A stretch of 64,000 bases of DNA from Sphingomonas kyeonggiensis (GTDB lineage Bacteria > Pseudomonadota > Alphaproteobacteria > Sphingomonadales > Sphingomonadaceae): contig NZ_JAUSTJ010000002.1 of NCBI RefSeq assembly GCF_030812785.1, positions 62,001-126,000 of the forward strand. Direction: 5' to 3'. Under the pieces are notes generated by a model. The model saw nothing but the letters and a program-made list of their open reading frames with translations. It made no database searches and was not told where the DNA came from. The translations under genes and the position numbers were made by a program. Numbering within the stretch: position 1 is the stretch's first letter; each line of letters begins with the position of its first letter. Positions 25,085 through 34,403 of this stretch are shown here, in pieces.

Positions 25085-26350
25085 TCAGCGCCGCCCGAAG
25101 GTCACCAGGCTCTCGCTGCCATCGGCGCCGATCGCCGAGACGCCGACGAAGCTGTCGTCCACCACCACGCCCTTGAGGCTCGCCTCGGTGCCGGTGACGT
25201 CGCGCTGGCTGGTCCAGTCCTGCGCGTCGGCGCGGCGCCAGTGGATGCGGTACTTGGCTGCGCCCGGCACCGCGGTCCACTTCACCGAGGTATCCGCGGC
25301 GAGTGCGCCACCGATCGTCACCTTGTCCGGCGCGGCCGGAGCCGAGGCGAGGCGGCGGATCGTCGCGACGTTGAGCGCGGTCACCTTGGCGAGATAGGGA
25401 AAGTCCATCTTGTCGACCGTGTCGCCCTTGCCGGGGACCAGGTCCTGGTGCTGGGCGTCGTAATTCTCGACGCCGACCGAAAAGCGCACCGCCGGATAGC
25501 CGAGCCGGAGGAAGGGCGTGTGGTCGCCGCCGCGGCCGAACCGGTCGGGCCGGCGAACGAGGAAGGCATCGAGCCCGGCAGGGACGGTGCCGGCGACCTG
25601 GTCGATCGCCTTGGCGAGCGCACGCGACGGGCCGTCATCCTCGCCGCCATCGGCGCGCAGGCCCTTCAACGCCTTGGGCTCTTCATTCTCGCCAAAGGTC
25701 TCGGAGAAGACGCGGACCCGGTCGGCGACCTTCTGGCCGTTGGTGCCGACCGTGTTGCCGACAATGTCGTTGTTGAGGACGGCGGTGATCGTCCAGCCGC
25801 GCTCCTTGGCGGTCTCGGCAAGCAACTGGCCGCCATACAGGCCCTGCTCCTCGCCCGACAGCGCTGCATAGACGATCGTCGCCTTGAACTTCTGCTTCGA
25901 CAGGATCCGCGCCGCCTCGAGTACCAAAGCAGTGCCCGAGCCGTCGTCATTGGCGCCGGGGGCGTCGGCGGTGGCGTTCATCACATCGGTCACACGGCTG
26001 TCGATATGGCCCATCAGGATGACGACCCGCTTGGGATCGGTGCCGGCCTGGAAGCCGAGCACGTCGACGATATTGACACCGTTGGGCGCGCGATCGCCAG
26101 TGAAACTGCGGGCGATATTGGCGACTTCGATGCAGTTGCACTGGTCGCCGATCTTCGAGAGCTCGGCGGCGAACCAGCGGCGCGCGGCGCCGATGCCGCG
26201 GGTGGGATTGTCGGGATCGGAAAGCGTGTGGCGGGTGCCGAAGCTCACCAGCTTCTCGACATCCGCCTTGAGCCGGGCGGGGTCGGGCTTTTCCTGGGCC
26301 TGGGCGGGGAGGGCGATCAGGGCGAGGGGGGCTAGGGCTAGGATGCGCAT
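25085..26350 (-). CDS. Exported M28-family metallopeptidase
   Basis: A 421-residue protein starting at ATG 26350 with a signal peptide ending near LPAQAQ. The dizinc aminopeptidase core is complete: VVILMGHIDSRVTD and GANDDGSGTALVLEAAR (His, Asp), ALSGEEQGLYGGQLL (catalytic Glu pair), NNDIVGN (Asp) and AQHQDLVPGKGD (His). The C-terminal 90 residues (APDKVTIGGALAADTSVKWTAVPGAAKYRI) look like a fibronectin-III-like domain. It should remove N-terminal amino acids from peptides in the periplasm or outside. Palindromic repeats flank it on both sides. Confidence 0.9.
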   Translation of the reverse strand: MRILALAPLALIALPAQAQEKPDPARLKADVEKLVSFGTRHTLSDPDNPTRGIGAARRWFAAELSKIGDQCNCIEVANIARSFTGDRAPNGVNIVDVLGFQAGTDPKRVVILMGHIDSRVTDVMNATADAPGANDDGSGTALVLEAARILSKQKFKATIVYAALSGEEQGLYGGQLLAETAKERGWTITAVLNNDIVGNTVGTNGQKVADRVRVFSETFGENEEPKALKGLRADGGEDDGPSRALAKAIDQVAGTVPAGLDAFLVRRPDRFGRGGDHTPFLRLGYPAVRFSVGVENYDAQHQDLVPGKGDTVDKMDFPYLAKVTALNVATIRRLASAPAAPDKVTIGGALAADTSVKWTAVPGAAKYRIHWRRADAQDWTSQRDVTGTEASLKGVVVDDSFVGVSAIGADGSESLVTFGRR

Positions 26351-26390
26351 GGAGCGGAGAGTGGCGGGGGAGGGGCTCTGGGTCAATAAA

Positions 26391-26526
26391 TCTCCCGCTC
26401 CCGCTGGGAGCGGGAAGGGGCCCGCGAGGCGAAGCCGAGTGGGAAGGGTGAGGGTAGACTGACCTCTCGACCCTCACCCTTCCGCCGACTGCGTCGGCTC
26501 CCTCCCTCTCCCAATGGGAGAGGGAA
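26391..26526. repeat. GC-rich palindromic intergenic repeat
   Basis: Left arm CCCGCTCCC/GGGAGCGGG and GGGAAGGGTGAGGGT; right arm ACCCTCACCCTTCC and CCCTCTCCCA/TGGGAGAGGG. Same style as 24933-25072. It separates the M28 gene from the stress-protein gene. Confidence 0.7.
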
Positions 26527-26529
26527 TTT

Positions 26530-26985
26530 TCAACTCAATCGGTCGATCGCATCCATGTCCAGCGCGCCCGGGATGACCATCAGCGGCACCGGCAGGTTGC
26601 CGGCGTCCGATCCGGCGAAGTGGGTGACCAACGGCCCCGGCGGGCCGCTTGCCGCGGCGCCGAGCACCAGGGCGGCGATCTCGCGATTGGCGGCGAGCAT
26701 CTCGCGGACGATTCTTGGACCGTCGCCTTCGCGCACCGTGATCGAGGGCTGGAGGCCCGACTCGGAGAACAGCGTGCCGGCCGCGCGGGCGACCAGAGCC
26801 TCGGCGCGTTCGCGCGCTTCCTCCTCGATCGTGGCCATCACGCCGCCCCACTGGACGAAGTCCATCTTGGGAATCAGGGCCAGGATTTCGACGTTTCCGC
26901 CGGTCTTCGCGGCGCGCCGCGCGGCGAAGCGCAGCGCGATCTCGGCCTCGGGGCTCTCGTCGATCACCACCAGATAGGTGCGCAT
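26530..26985 (-). CDS. Universal stress protein (UspA family)
   Basis: A 151-residue single Usp domain starting at ATG 26985. It begins MRTYLVVIDESPEAEIALRFAARRAAKTGG, the usual first strand and helix, and ends VLGAAASGPPGPLVTHFAGSDAGNLPVPLMVIPG. The family's ATP-binding loop is G-x2-G-x9-G-S/T; here the loop is only partly preserved, so ATP binding is doubtful. It diverges from the pyruvate dehydrogenase operon. Confidence 0.85.
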   Translation of the reverse strand: MRTYLVVIDESPEAEIALRFAARRAAKTGGNVEILALIPKMDFVQWGGVMATIEEEARERAEALVARAAGTLFSESGLQPSITVREGDGPRIVREMLAANREIAALVLGAAASGPPGPLVTHFAGSDAGNLPVPLMVIPGALDMDAIDRLS

Positions 26986-27115
26986 GGATTGATCCTCTCG
27001 CTCGTGCGTTACGTGCCCCGTAGCGTCATTTCCTGCAAGCGCGTCTCTTGACCCGGGGCGGGGGCGGCGCAAAGAGGGCCCGAACCTGTTCCGGGCTCCA
27101 ATGACGGGAACCTTC

Positions 27116-28426
27116 ATGTCGATCGAAATCAAGATGCCTGCGCTTTCCCCCACCATGGAAGAGGGCACCCTCGCCAAGTGGCTCGTCAAGGAAGGCGACA
27201 CCGTAAAGTCCGGCGACCTCATGGCCGAGATCGAGACCGACAAGGCCACCATGGAATTCGAAGCGGTGGACGAGGGCGTGATCGCCAAGATCCTCGTCGC
27301 CGAGGGCACCGACAATGTGAAGGTCGGCACCGTGATCGCGATCATCGCAGGTGAGGGCGAGGACGCCTCGACCGCCGCTGCCGCGCCGGCCCCGACTCCG
27401 GCGGCCGTCCCAGCTCCGGCACCTGCCGCCGCTCCGACGCCGACTCCGGCCGCTGCGCCTGCGCCGACTCCGGCGCCTGCCCAGGCCCTGGCCGCCTCAG
27501 GCGAGCGCGTGAAGGCGAGCCCGCTCGCCAAGCGCATCGCCGCCGAGAAGGGCGTCGATCTTTCCGGCGTTGCCGGCACCGGTCCGAACGGCCGCATCGT
27601 CAAGGCGGACATCGAAGGCGCCAAGCCCGGGGCCGCGCCGACCGCTGCCGCTCCCGCCGCATCTGCTGCGCCTGCAGCTGCTCCGGCTGCCGCTGTCGCC
27701 CCGGCCGAGCACAAGCCGGTCTGGTGGGACGAATCGATCCCGCACGAGGCCGAGAAGCTCTCGAACATCCGCAAGACGATCGCGCGCCGCCTCACCGAGT
27801 CGAAGCAGACCGTCCCGCACATCTACCTGACCCTCGACATCCGCCTGGACGCGCTGCTCAAGCTGCGCGGCGACCTGAACAAGGCGCTCGAGGCGCGCGG
27901 CGTGAAGCTCTCGGTCAACGACCTGCTGATCAAGGCGCTCGGCGTGGCGCTGGCCCAGGCGCCGAAGTGCAACGTCACCTACACCGGCGACCAGCTGATC
28001 AAGTACAGCCGCGCCGACGTGTCGGTCGCGGTGTCGACGCCGACCGGCCTGATCACCCCGATCATCCGCGATGCGGCGAACAAGGCGGTCTCGGCGATCT
28101 CGGCCGAGATGAAGGATCTCGCCGGCCGTGCCCGCGAGGGCAAGCTGAAGCCGGAAGAGTATCAGGGCGGCACCGCGTCGCTCTCGAACATGGGCATGTT
28201 CGGCATCAAGCAGTTCGAGGCCGTGATCAATCCGCCCCAGGGCATGATCATGGCGATCGGCGCGGGCGAGAAGCGCCCGTACATCGTCGATGACGCGCTG
28301 GGCGTGGCGACCGTGATGTCGGCCACCGGCAGCTTCGATCACCGTGCGATCGACGGGGCCGACGGCGCCGAGATGATGAAGATCTTCAAGGAGCTCGTCG
28401 AGAATCCCTTCGGGATGATCGCCTGA
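27116..28426 (+). CDS. pdhC: Pyruvate dehydrogenase E2, dihydrolipoyl acetyltransferase
   Basis: A 436-residue protein; the start is ATG 27116 ([17 protein letters not shown]) rather than ATG 27101, because the lipoyl domain begins there. Domains: one lipoyl domain (lipoyl Lys K43 in [10 protein letters not shown]), an Ala/Pro linker (about 85-130), a peripheral subunit-binding domain ([29 protein letters not shown]), a second Ala/Pro linker, and the acyltransferase core ending in [14 protein letters not shown] with catalytic H409 and D413. It passes acetyl groups to CoA. E3 (lpdA) is in the same cluster; E1 genes are not in this window. Confidence 0.94.
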   Translation: MSIEIKMPALSPTMEEGTLAKWLVKEGDTVKSGDLMAEIETDKATMEFEAVDEGVIAKILVAEGTDNVKVGTVIAIIAGEGEDASTAAAAPAPTPAAVPAPAPAAAPTPTPAAAPAPTPAPAQALAASGERVKASPLAKRIAAEKGVDLSGVAGTGPNGRIVKADIEGAKPGAAPTAAAPAASAAPAAAPAAAVAPAEHKPVWWDESIPHEAEKLSNIRKTIARRLTESKQTVPHIYLTLDIRLDALLKLRGDLNKALEARGVKLSVNDLLIKALGVALAQAPKCNVTYTGDQLIKYSRADVSVAVSTPTGLITPIIRDAANKAVSAISAEMKDLAGRAREGKLKPEEYQGGTASLSNMGMFGIKQFEAVINPPQGMIMAIGAGEKRPYIVDDALGVATVMSATGSFDHRAIDGADGAEMMKIFKELVENPFGMIA

Positions 28427-28443
28427 ACCGGAGGGCTGCGCCG

Positions 28444-28671
28444 ATGCGCGTGCTGATCGAAGTGGTGCATATCGCGATCGGACTGATCGCCGCGGCGTTG
28501 ATCTCCGCGGCGGCCGCCTGGTCCTATCCGCGCGCGACCGGCGACATCTGGCTGGTCGGCTATGCCTGCATGCTCGCCGTGGTGGCGATGGGCGTGGGTC
28601 CGGTGCGCAAGGCCTATGCCGAGGACAAGGCCAGGCTGGCCGGCGGCGTGGGGACGCAGGCCGATGGTTGA
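28444..28671 (+). CDS. Small membrane protein of unknown function
   Basis: A 75-residue protein with two hydrophobic segments (VVHIAIGLIAAALISAAAA and WLVGYACMLAVVAMGVG). It sits 17 bp after pdhC with a good ribosome site (GGAGG), and its end overlaps the start of the thioesterase gene (ATGGTTGA). I do not recognise it; tight spacing on both sides supports it being a real gene of the operon. Confidence 0.65.
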   Translation: MRVLIEVVHIAIGLIAAALISAAAAWSYPRATGDIWLVGYACMLAVVAMGVGPVRKAYAEDKARLAGGVGTQADG

Positions 28672-29056
28672 GGGCGGCGGACAGCCTCCGCAGCAGCAGC
28701 CGGCGATCCGGGTCAGCACCATGCCCGCGGATGCAAACGCTTATGGCGACATCTTCGGCGGCTGGCTGATGGGCCAGATGGACCTGGCCGCCGGGCTGGT
28801 CGCCGCGCGCCATTCGCGCGGGCGGGCGGTGACCGTCGCGGTCGAAGGCATGAAGTTCCACGCGCCGGTCTCGGTCGGCGACGAAGTCTCGGTGTTCGCC
28901 GATATCGTTAAGGTGGGGCGCACCTCGATGACGATCGAGGTCCAGTCCTGGCGCCGTGCCCGGCATTCGGAAGAGAGCTGCCTGGTCACCCAGGCGCAGT
29001 TCGTGTTCGTCGCCGTGGACGAGCACAAGCGGCCGCGCCCTGTTGATACAATTTAG
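28664..29056 (+). CDS. Acyl-CoA thioesterase, hotdog fold (YciA-like)
   Basis: A 130-residue protein with the acyl-CoA thioesterase signature: TMPADANAYGDIFGGWLMGQMDLAAGLVAAR, in which N and D lie near the active site, then KFHAPVSVGDEVSVFADIVKVGRTSMTIEV. Such enzymes release CoA from acyl-CoAs and may balance the CoA pool near the pyruvate dehydrogenase. The ATG at 28664 overlaps the stop of the small membrane gene. It is followed 65 bp later by lpdA. Confidence 0.88.
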   Translation: MVEGGGQPPQQQPAIRVSTMPADANAYGDIFGGWLMGQMDLAAGLVAARHSRGRAVTVAVEGMKFHAPVSVGDEVSVFADIVKVGRTSMTIEVQSWRRARHSEESCLVTQAQFVFVAVDEHKRPRPVDTI

Positions 29057-29121
29057 GCGCTCGATGAAATTCCGGGCTGACCGCCCATATTCGCATCAAA
29101 CCCAATTGAAGGATTCCTCCC

Positions 29122-30519
29122 TTGGCTGACACCTATGACGTGATCGTGCTCGGTTCGGGCCCCGGCGGCTATGTGGCGGCGATCCGCGCCGCGCAGCTGG
29201 GTCTCAAGACGGCGATCGTCGAGCGCGAGCTGCTGGGCGGCATCTGCCTCAACTGGGGCTGCATCCCCACCAAGGCGCTGCTCCGCTCGTCCGAGATCTA
29301 TCATTACATGCAGCACGCCAAGGATTACGGGCTGGTCGCCGAGAAGATCAGCGCCGACCTGGAAGCCGTGGTGAAGCGCTCGCGCGGCGTCGCCAAGCAG
29401 CTCAACCAGGGCGTCACGCACCTGATGAAGAAGAACAAGATCGCGGTGCACTTCGGCACCGGCGTGCTGACCGCGCCGGGCAAGCTGACCGTGACCGCCG
29501 AGGACGGCAAGAAGACCGATATCGAAGCGAAGAACATCATCGTCGCGACCGGCGCCCGCGCCCGCGACCTGCCCTTCGCCAAGGCCGACGGCAAGCGCAT
29601 CTGGACGTACCGCACCGCGATGACCCCGCCGGAGATGCCGACCAAGCTGCTGGTCATCGGCTCGGGCGCGATCGGCGTCGAGTTCGCCAGCTTCTACAAC
29701 GACATGGGCGCCAAGGTGACCATCGTCGAGATGCTCGACCGGATCGTGCCGGTGGAGGACAAGGACGTCTCCGCGCATCTCGAGAAGCAGTTCAAGAAGC
29801 AGGGCATGGACATCCGCACCGCGACCGGCGTCGAGAAGATCGACGTTACGGCCACGGGCGTGAAGGCCTCGATCAAGGGCAAGGACGGCAAGGTCACCGT
29901 CGAGGAGTTCAGCCACGTCATCGTCGCGGTCGGCATTGTGCCGAACACCGAGAATATCGGTCTCGAGACGCTGGGCGTGAAGAGCGAGCGCGGCCACATC
30001 GTCACCGACGCTTCGTGCAAGACCAACGTGCCGGGCCTCTATGCGATCGGCGACGTCACCGCGCCGCCGTTCCTCGCGCACAAGGCGAGCCATGAGGGCG
30101 TGATCGCCGCCGAGGCGATTGCCGGCAAGCATCCGCATGCGATGGACGTCCGCAACATCCCGGGCTGCACCTATTGCCACCCGCAGATCGCGTCGGTCGG
30201 CCTGACCGAGGCCAAGGCCAAGGAAGCCGGCTATGAGGTGAAGGTCGGCAACTTCCCCTTCATCGGCAACGGCAAGGCGATTGCGCTGGGCGAGGCCGAG
30301 GGCTTCGTGAAGACCGTGTTCGACGCCAAGACCGGCGAGCTGCTCGGTGCCCATATGATCGGCGCGGAAGTGACCGAGATGATCCAGGGCTACACGATCG
30401 GCAAGACGCTCGAGACCACCGAGGCCGAGCTGATGGAGACGGTGTTCCCGCACCCGACGATCAGCGAGACGATGCACGAGGCGGTCCTCGGCGCCTATGG
30501 CCGCGCGCTGCACATCTAA
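29122..30519 (+). CDS. lpdA: Dihydrolipoyl dehydrogenase (E3)
   Basis: A 465-residue FAD enzyme starting with TTG at 29122 behind GAAGGA. It has the FAD-binding YDVIVLGSGPGGYVAAIRAAQLG, the redox-active disulfide GGICLNWGCIPTKALL, the NAD-binding LLVIGSGAIGVEFASFYNDMG, and the catalytic His-Glu near the C-terminus (FPHPTISETMHEAVLGA). It reoxidises E2 dihydrolipoamide. No lipoyl domain is fused. It ends the pdhC - small gene - thioesterase - lpdA operon. Confidence 0.96.
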   Translation: MADTYDVIVLGSGPGGYVAAIRAAQLGLKTAIVERELLGGICLNWGCIPTKALLRSSEIYHYMQHAKDYGLVAEKISADLEAVVKRSRGVAKQLNQGVTHLMKKNKIAVHFGTGVLTAPGKLTVTAEDGKKTDIEAKNIIVATGARARDLPFAKADGKRIWTYRTAMTPPEMPTKLLVIGSGAIGVEFASFYNDMGAKVTIVEMLDRIVPVEDKDVSAHLEKQFKKQGMDIRTATGVEKIDVTATGVKASIKGKDGKVTVEEFSHVIVAVGIVPNTENIGLETLGVKSERGHIVTDASCKTNVPGLYAIGDVTAPPFLAHKASHEGVIAAEAIAGKHPHAMDVRNIPGCTYCHPQIASVGLTEAKAKEAGYEVKVGNFPFIGNGKAIALGEAEGFVKTVFDAKTGELLGAHMIGAEVTEMIQGYTIGKTLETTEAELMETVFPHPTISETMHEAVLGAYGRALHI

Positions 30520-30582
30520 GCGGCCTTCACGCTTTGTTTCAAATCTTCCGCCATGTTCCCCGGAACTGGTGGGAGATTTGGC

Positions 30583-30981
30583 GTGCGCGCGTTCAAGCTG
30601 ATCCTGTCGCTGCTGCCCCTGCTCTATATCGGCGGGCTGCTCTATTATTTCACCGGCTTCTCGGGCTGGAGCGACGGCCCGATGGCGGGCGGGCTGGGGC
30701 CGACGGTGCTCGGGCTGGCGGCGGTCGGACTGCTCTTCTGCATCCCGCTGGTCTTCCGGCTGTTCAAGCTGGTGATCACGCCGCGCGGGCCGGCAGCCGC
30801 CCGGGAAGGCGTGGAGGAAGAGGCGGGGTCGGACTTCGATGCCGATGCGGCGCTGGCCCGCTATCTGGCGCGCAAGGCCGCGGCCGGCGAGCGGATGCCC
30901 GAGGCGCCCGCCGCCTTCGCGCCCGCTGCCTCCCCGCAGGGAGATGCCCCGCGCCCGGTGTTCGGCCGCAAGACCAGCTGA
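30583..30981 (+). CDS. Membrane protein of unknown function
   Basis: A 132-residue protein; GTG 30583 is preferred because GGGAG lies 8 bp before it, whereas the upstream ATG at 30553 has no ribosome site. Two transmembrane segments (LILSLLPLLYIGGLLYYFTGF and GPTVLGLAAVGLLFCIPLVFRLFKLVI) are followed by an acidic and then Ala/Pro-rich cytoplasmic tail with SDFDADAALARYLARKAAAG. I do not recognise the family. The next gene begins 11 bp later. Confidence 0.65.
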   Translation: MRAFKLILSLLPLLYIGGLLYYFTGFSGWSDGPMAGGLGPTVLGLAAVGLLFCIPLVFRLFKLVITPRGPAAAREGVEEEAGSDFDADAALARYLARKAAAGERMPEAPAAFAPAASPQGDAPRPVFGRKTS

Positions 30982-30991
30982 AGGTCTTGCA

Positions 30992-32404
30992 TTGACCCGC
31001 GTGTCGCCCGCGGGATGGGCGGCGCTCGCGGCATCTTTGCTCTGCCTCGCCCTGCTCGCCGCCTTCTGGCCGGGCATCGCGATGTTCGACAGCCTCAACC
31101 AGTATAGCCAGATCCTTTCGGGCAGCTATGACGACTGGCACCCGCCGGCGATGGCGCGGCTATGGGCGCTGTTCCATGCGGCGGGCTGGCAGGGGCAGGC
31201 GCCGATGTTCCTGCTCCAGATGCTGCTTTGCTGGACCGGCCTCGGCCTTATCGCGGCGGCGCTGGCCCGGCGCGGTGCCCGGATCGCGGGCGGCGCGGTG
31301 CTGCTGCTCGGCATCTGGCCGCCGATCGCCAGCTGGCAGGTCGCGGTGCTCAAGGACGGGCAGATGGCGGGGGCATTGCTCGCCGCGACGGGGCTCGCTG
31401 CCTGGTGGAGGCTGGACGACCGGCCGCTGCCGCGCTGGGCGGTTCTGCTGGTCGGGCTGTTGCTGCTCTATGCCACGCTGGTGCGGATCAACGCGGTGTT
31501 CGCGACCGTGCCGCTCGCCTTCGGGCTGCTCGGCAGCGGCGGCTGGAAGCCGGTGCGGCACGGCGCGTTGATGCTGGCGGCGACGGTCGCGGTGCTGGCG
31601 GCGATGCCGCTGGTCAATCAAGGGCTGTTGCGCGCGAGCGCCAGCGATGTCGGGCGCTCGCTGCCGATCTACGACCTGGCCGGCATCGCGCAGCATGCCG
31701 GGCCCGAGGCGGTGCCGGTGCTGCCCGCTGCTGTTTGGCGCGCAGCCGAGGTGCAGCACTGCATCCGGCCGCTGCTCTGGGACCCGCTTGGCGACCGCTG
31801 CGATTTCGTCTCGGACGGCCTCGCCCGTGCCGCGCCCGGCAGCGCGCTGACCCGAGCCTGGATCGCGGCGATCGTGCAGCATCCGCTCGCCTATGCCGCG
31901 CATCGGCTCGCCCATTGGAACGCGACGATGCGCTGGTTCGTCCCCGAGCGCTTCCCGCTTGCCGAGCCGCAATCGGACAGCGAGCCCAACAGGCTGGGCC
32001 TGGGCTCGCCTTCGCCGCGGATCGCGCCCTTCCAGCGACTGGCGGGGATGCTCGCCGAAAGCCCGCTGGGCGCGCCGATCCTGTGGCTGGCGGCGGCGAT
32101 GGCAGTGCTGGCGCCGGCCTGGCGGGGCGAGGGCGGGCGGCAGCGGCTGGCCGTGGCGCTCACCTTGTCGGCGGTGCTGACCGAGCTCGCCTTCCTGGTG
32201 ATCAGCGTGGCGGCGGACTATCGCTATCACCTGTGGGCGATGCTCGCGACCGGGCTGGCGGTGGCGCTGGTGGCGGGTACGAAGCTGCCGCGGCGAGGCC
32301 TGGGATTCGCGCTCGCCGCGCTGCTGCTGGTCGGCGCGACCTCGCTCGCGGCACGGCTCGTGCTGCCGCCGGTCGGGGAAACTTACACCGATGCGGCTGG
32401 ATAA
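30992..32404 (+). CDS. Polytopic membrane protein, glycosyltransferase-like
   Basis: A 470-residue protein with about ten hydrophobic segments. TTG 30992 is the likely start (AAGG 7 bp before); GTG 31001 is possible. An early extracytoplasmic loop has DSLNQYSQILSGSYDDWHPPAMARLWALF, and D-x-x-x-Q ... DWHPP resembles the first loop of GT-C-type membrane glycosyltransferases, although the family is not recognised with certainty. A later loop carries PEAVPVLPAAVWRAAEVQHCIRPLLWDPLGDRCDF. It could transfer a sugar from a polyprenyl carrier, which remains a guess. Confidence 0.65.
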   Translation: MTRVSPAGWAALAASLLCLALLAAFWPGIAMFDSLNQYSQILSGSYDDWHPPAMARLWALFHAAGWQGQAPMFLLQMLLCWTGLGLIAAALARRGARIAGGAVLLLGIWPPIASWQVAVLKDGQMAGALLAATGLAAWWRLDDRPLPRWAVLLVGLLLLYATLVRINAVFATVPLAFGLLGSGGWKPVRHGALMLAATVAVLAAMPLVNQGLLRASASDVGRSLPIYDLAGIAQHAGPEAVPVLPAAVWRAAEVQHCIRPLLWDPLGDRCDFVSDGLARAAPGSALTRAWIAAIVQHPLAYAAHRLAHWNATMRWFVPERFPLAEPQSDSEPNRLGLGSPSPRIAPFQRLAGMLAESPLGAPILWLAAAMAVLAPAWRGEGGRQRLAVALTLSAVLTELAFLVISVAADYRYHLWAMLATGLAVALVAGTKLPRRGLGFALAALLLVGATSLAARLVLPPVGETYTDAAG

Positions 32405-32479
32405 AATCTCCGCGGCGCGAAACTCCGGGCTAGGGCCCACCGTTACGCATGGGTAACGTGACGATAACGGAGAAGCGGG

Positions 32480-32824
32480 TTGGCAGGTCGCGACGATCAC
32501 GAGGAGATATGGCGCAAGTTCCACCAGGTGGTGAACATGGCGCCGGCGGAAATCGAAGCGTGGCTGGAGACGGACGAAAGCCGCAAGGTCGGCTTCAAGC
32601 GGGACGGCGGGGAGAGCATCGGCCATGCCTCCGGCCGGCGGATCGTCGGGATCCTGCGGACGCAGAAGGACGATCTCGACGGTGGCGATTATGCCCATAT
32701 GCGCAAGGTCGTCGGCTTCGTCGCCCGCCACCGCGCCCAGGGACCGCACGAGGACTATCGCATCCCCACCTCACGCTGGCGCTATTCGCTGATGAACTGG
32801 GGGCATGATCCGATGAAGGAGTAG
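32480..32824 (+). CDS. DUF3140 family protein
   Basis: A 114-residue protein starting with TTG at 32480. It reads EEIWRKFHQVVNMAPAEIEAWLETDESRKVG, then GHASGRRIVGILRTQKDDLDGGDYAHMRKVVGFVARH and SRWRYSLMNWGHDP, which matches the DUF3140 family, often described as DNA-binding-like but without proven function. It stands alone, 75 bp after the membrane protein gene. An inverted repeat with CGTTAC/GTAACG lies just upstream (about 32442-32458). Confidence 0.8.
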   Translation: MAGRDDHEEIWRKFHQVVNMAPAEIEAWLETDESRKVGFKRDGGESIGHASGRRIVGILRTQKDDLDGGDYAHMRKVVGFVARHRAQGPHEDYRIPTSRWRYSLMNWGHDPMKE

Positions 32825-33079
32825 CTATCGGACGTTCACGAAAGGCGCTCCGAGGACGATCTCTGTCTCGAAGGCCATTTCGCGTAACTCGACCGGCAGG
32901 CTTCCGCGATCGAGACGGGCGGTGGGCGAGCACACCAGCTCATAGGCTCCCTTTGCGTCAGCGCGTACACCCGGTCCGGGCGTTTCGCCCTCAAGTCGAC
33001 TCGGGAATTTAAGCGCCGGCAAAGAGCGGAAGGCGGGCCAGGGGATCAACTGCCCCCCTTTGCCCCCTTCTTCACACAT
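32825..33079 (-). CDS. Doubtful small ORF
   Basis: An 84-codon frame overlapping the next minus-strand gene by 34 bp. It shows no signal peptide, no recognised motif and no ribosome site that I can support. The second half (RADAKGAYELVCSPTARLDRGSLPVELREM) looks protein-like, so it could be a remnant of an exported protein. Otherwise I see nothing in 32825-33045. Confidence 0.25.
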   Translation of the reverse strand: MCEEGGKGGQLIPWPAFRSLPALKFPSRLEGETPGPGVRADAKGAYELVCSPTARLDRGSLPVELREMAFETEIVLGAPFVNVR

Positions 33080-33576
33080 TGAAGATAGGCCTTCCGCACA
33101 AAGCTGGGCAGTTCCCCCCGGCTCTGGATTTCCAACAGCTTGTCGAGATTTGGCGATACTACATTCGGCCGAACGGCGCGCATAGATCGATAGGTGGTCA
33201 GCGCGCTTTCGACCCCCGCCAACTGCTGTGCATCGGGATCGTTCAACTTGCCGGGATTCTCGAGGATGAAAGCGGCCATGGCCAGCATGTACTGGACTAT
33301 GATTTCAGGACCCGGAGCAAAGGTCTTTTCAGGCATGCCTCCGAGTGGGTCCGCGCACACGGTGACCGAAACATCCGGGGCATCCGTCAACCATTGAACG
33401 GCCCAGGCCCGGTCACTCCGCAGGCGCGGGTCGAAAGGCGTGCGTTCCAGACTTTGCACGATCGTGACGAAGCGCCGCCGATCGTCCGGCGAAGAATGCG
33501 CGTTCGTTTGCGCAATCGCCGGCGTCGTGAGGAAGCAGAGCGTAAACAGGGCGGTGAGCGGTGCGACCATCTTCAT
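33046..33576 (-). CDS. Exported protein of unknown function
   Basis: A 176-residue protein starting at ATG 33576 (AGAAG before it; ATG 33591 would add five residues). A clear signal peptide, MKMVAPLTALFTLCFLTTPAIA, is followed by a helical mature part with RRFVTIVQSLERTPFDPRLRSDRAWAVQWL and a C-terminal FVRKAYLQCVKKG. It contains two Cys. No family recognised; proteins of this kind are common as hypothetical exported proteins in sphingomonads. The GC content around it is somewhat lower than its neighbours, which could mean recent acquisition. Confidence 0.65.
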   Translation of the reverse strand: MKMVAPLTALFTLCFLTTPAIAQTNAHSSPDDRRRFVTIVQSLERTPFDPRLRSDRAWAVQWLTDAPDVSVTVCADPLGGMPEKTFAPGPEIIVQYMLAMAAFILENPGKLNDPDAQQLAGVESALTTYRSMRAVRPNVVSPNLDKLLEIQSRGELPSFVRKAYLQCVKKGAKGGS

Positions 33577-33828
33577 TGGGATCTTCTGCATCAACGGATC
33601 GGATGTTCGCAAGCATGGCACGCCGGTTGGCAGTCCGCCCCCAGCCGTGTGCCCGCCCTGCTGCATTGCTGACCTTGGGCGATGATCGGTCTCTCGATCG
33701 CTTCTTCGGGGGTCTGCAGCCGAGGCGCTGACAGTCGTCCAGGTCAATCTCCTGAAACGGCGGCTATGGCCCGTGCAATCTCCAAAGCTGTCAGTCGGCA
33801 AACTACCCAATCCCGGTCGGTTCGCCGA

Positions 33829-34302
33829 CTAGGTGCTCGCCGCGGAGCCCACGGTCCCCGCATATTCCTGCGTCAGAACCTCCCAGTCGTTCCAGTCGGG
33901 ATCGCCCGGATAGCTGCGCGTGGCGCGGGTCTCGACCCAGGGGAGCTTCTCGCTGGCCCAGGCCTCGAGGAAGGGCGGCTGGTCGTCGGGGGTGTCGAGC
34001 ATCGTCGTGCGGATGTTGACGAACCAGTCCATTCCCTCGGCGCGAGTGAAGACCCAGCTCTTGCAATGGTCGCAGTGATAATGGTGCGCGACAGGACCGT
34101 GCAGGCCGCCGATCACCGGCTCGCCCTGGAGCAGCTCGAAGGCCTGTGCGGGCACGGTCAGGGTCAGCGAGAAGGCGCTGCCGCTCATCTTCTGGCAGCC
34201 GGTGCAGTGGCAGGCGCTGGTCAGCATCGGCGCCCCGTCCAGGCGGAAGCGCAGCGCCCCGCAGCGGCATCCGCCTTCCTGTGCCTTGGTCCAGTCGGTC
34301 AT
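33829..34302 (-). CDS. GFA/CENP-V-like zinc protein
   Basis: A 157-residue protein of the GFA (formaldehyde-activating enzyme-like) family, with the Zn-binding Cys pattern GGCRCGALRFRL, SACHCTGCQKMSGSAFSL and HCDHCKSWVFTRAEG. The founder was proposed to speed the reaction of formaldehyde with glutathione, but most members have no proven role. It starts at ATG 34302 and diverges from the DUF4142 lipoprotein gene. Confidence 0.88.
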   Translation of the reverse strand: MTDWTKAQEGGCRCGALRFRLDGAPMLTSACHCTGCQKMSGSAFSLTLTVPAQAFELLQGEPVIGGLHGPVAHHYHCDHCKSWVFTRAEGMDWFVNIRTTMLDTPDDQPPFLEAWASEKLPWVETRATRSYPGDPDWNDWEVLTQEYAGTVGSAAST

Positions 34303-34403
34303 CGCCCATCTCCCTTCTCGCTTCGCCGCATCCCGGCACGATAGCCGGAACGGCGCTCCCACGCCCGCGTTCCTTTCTGCAAAACAGGAGAGGGAATGCC
34401 TGC

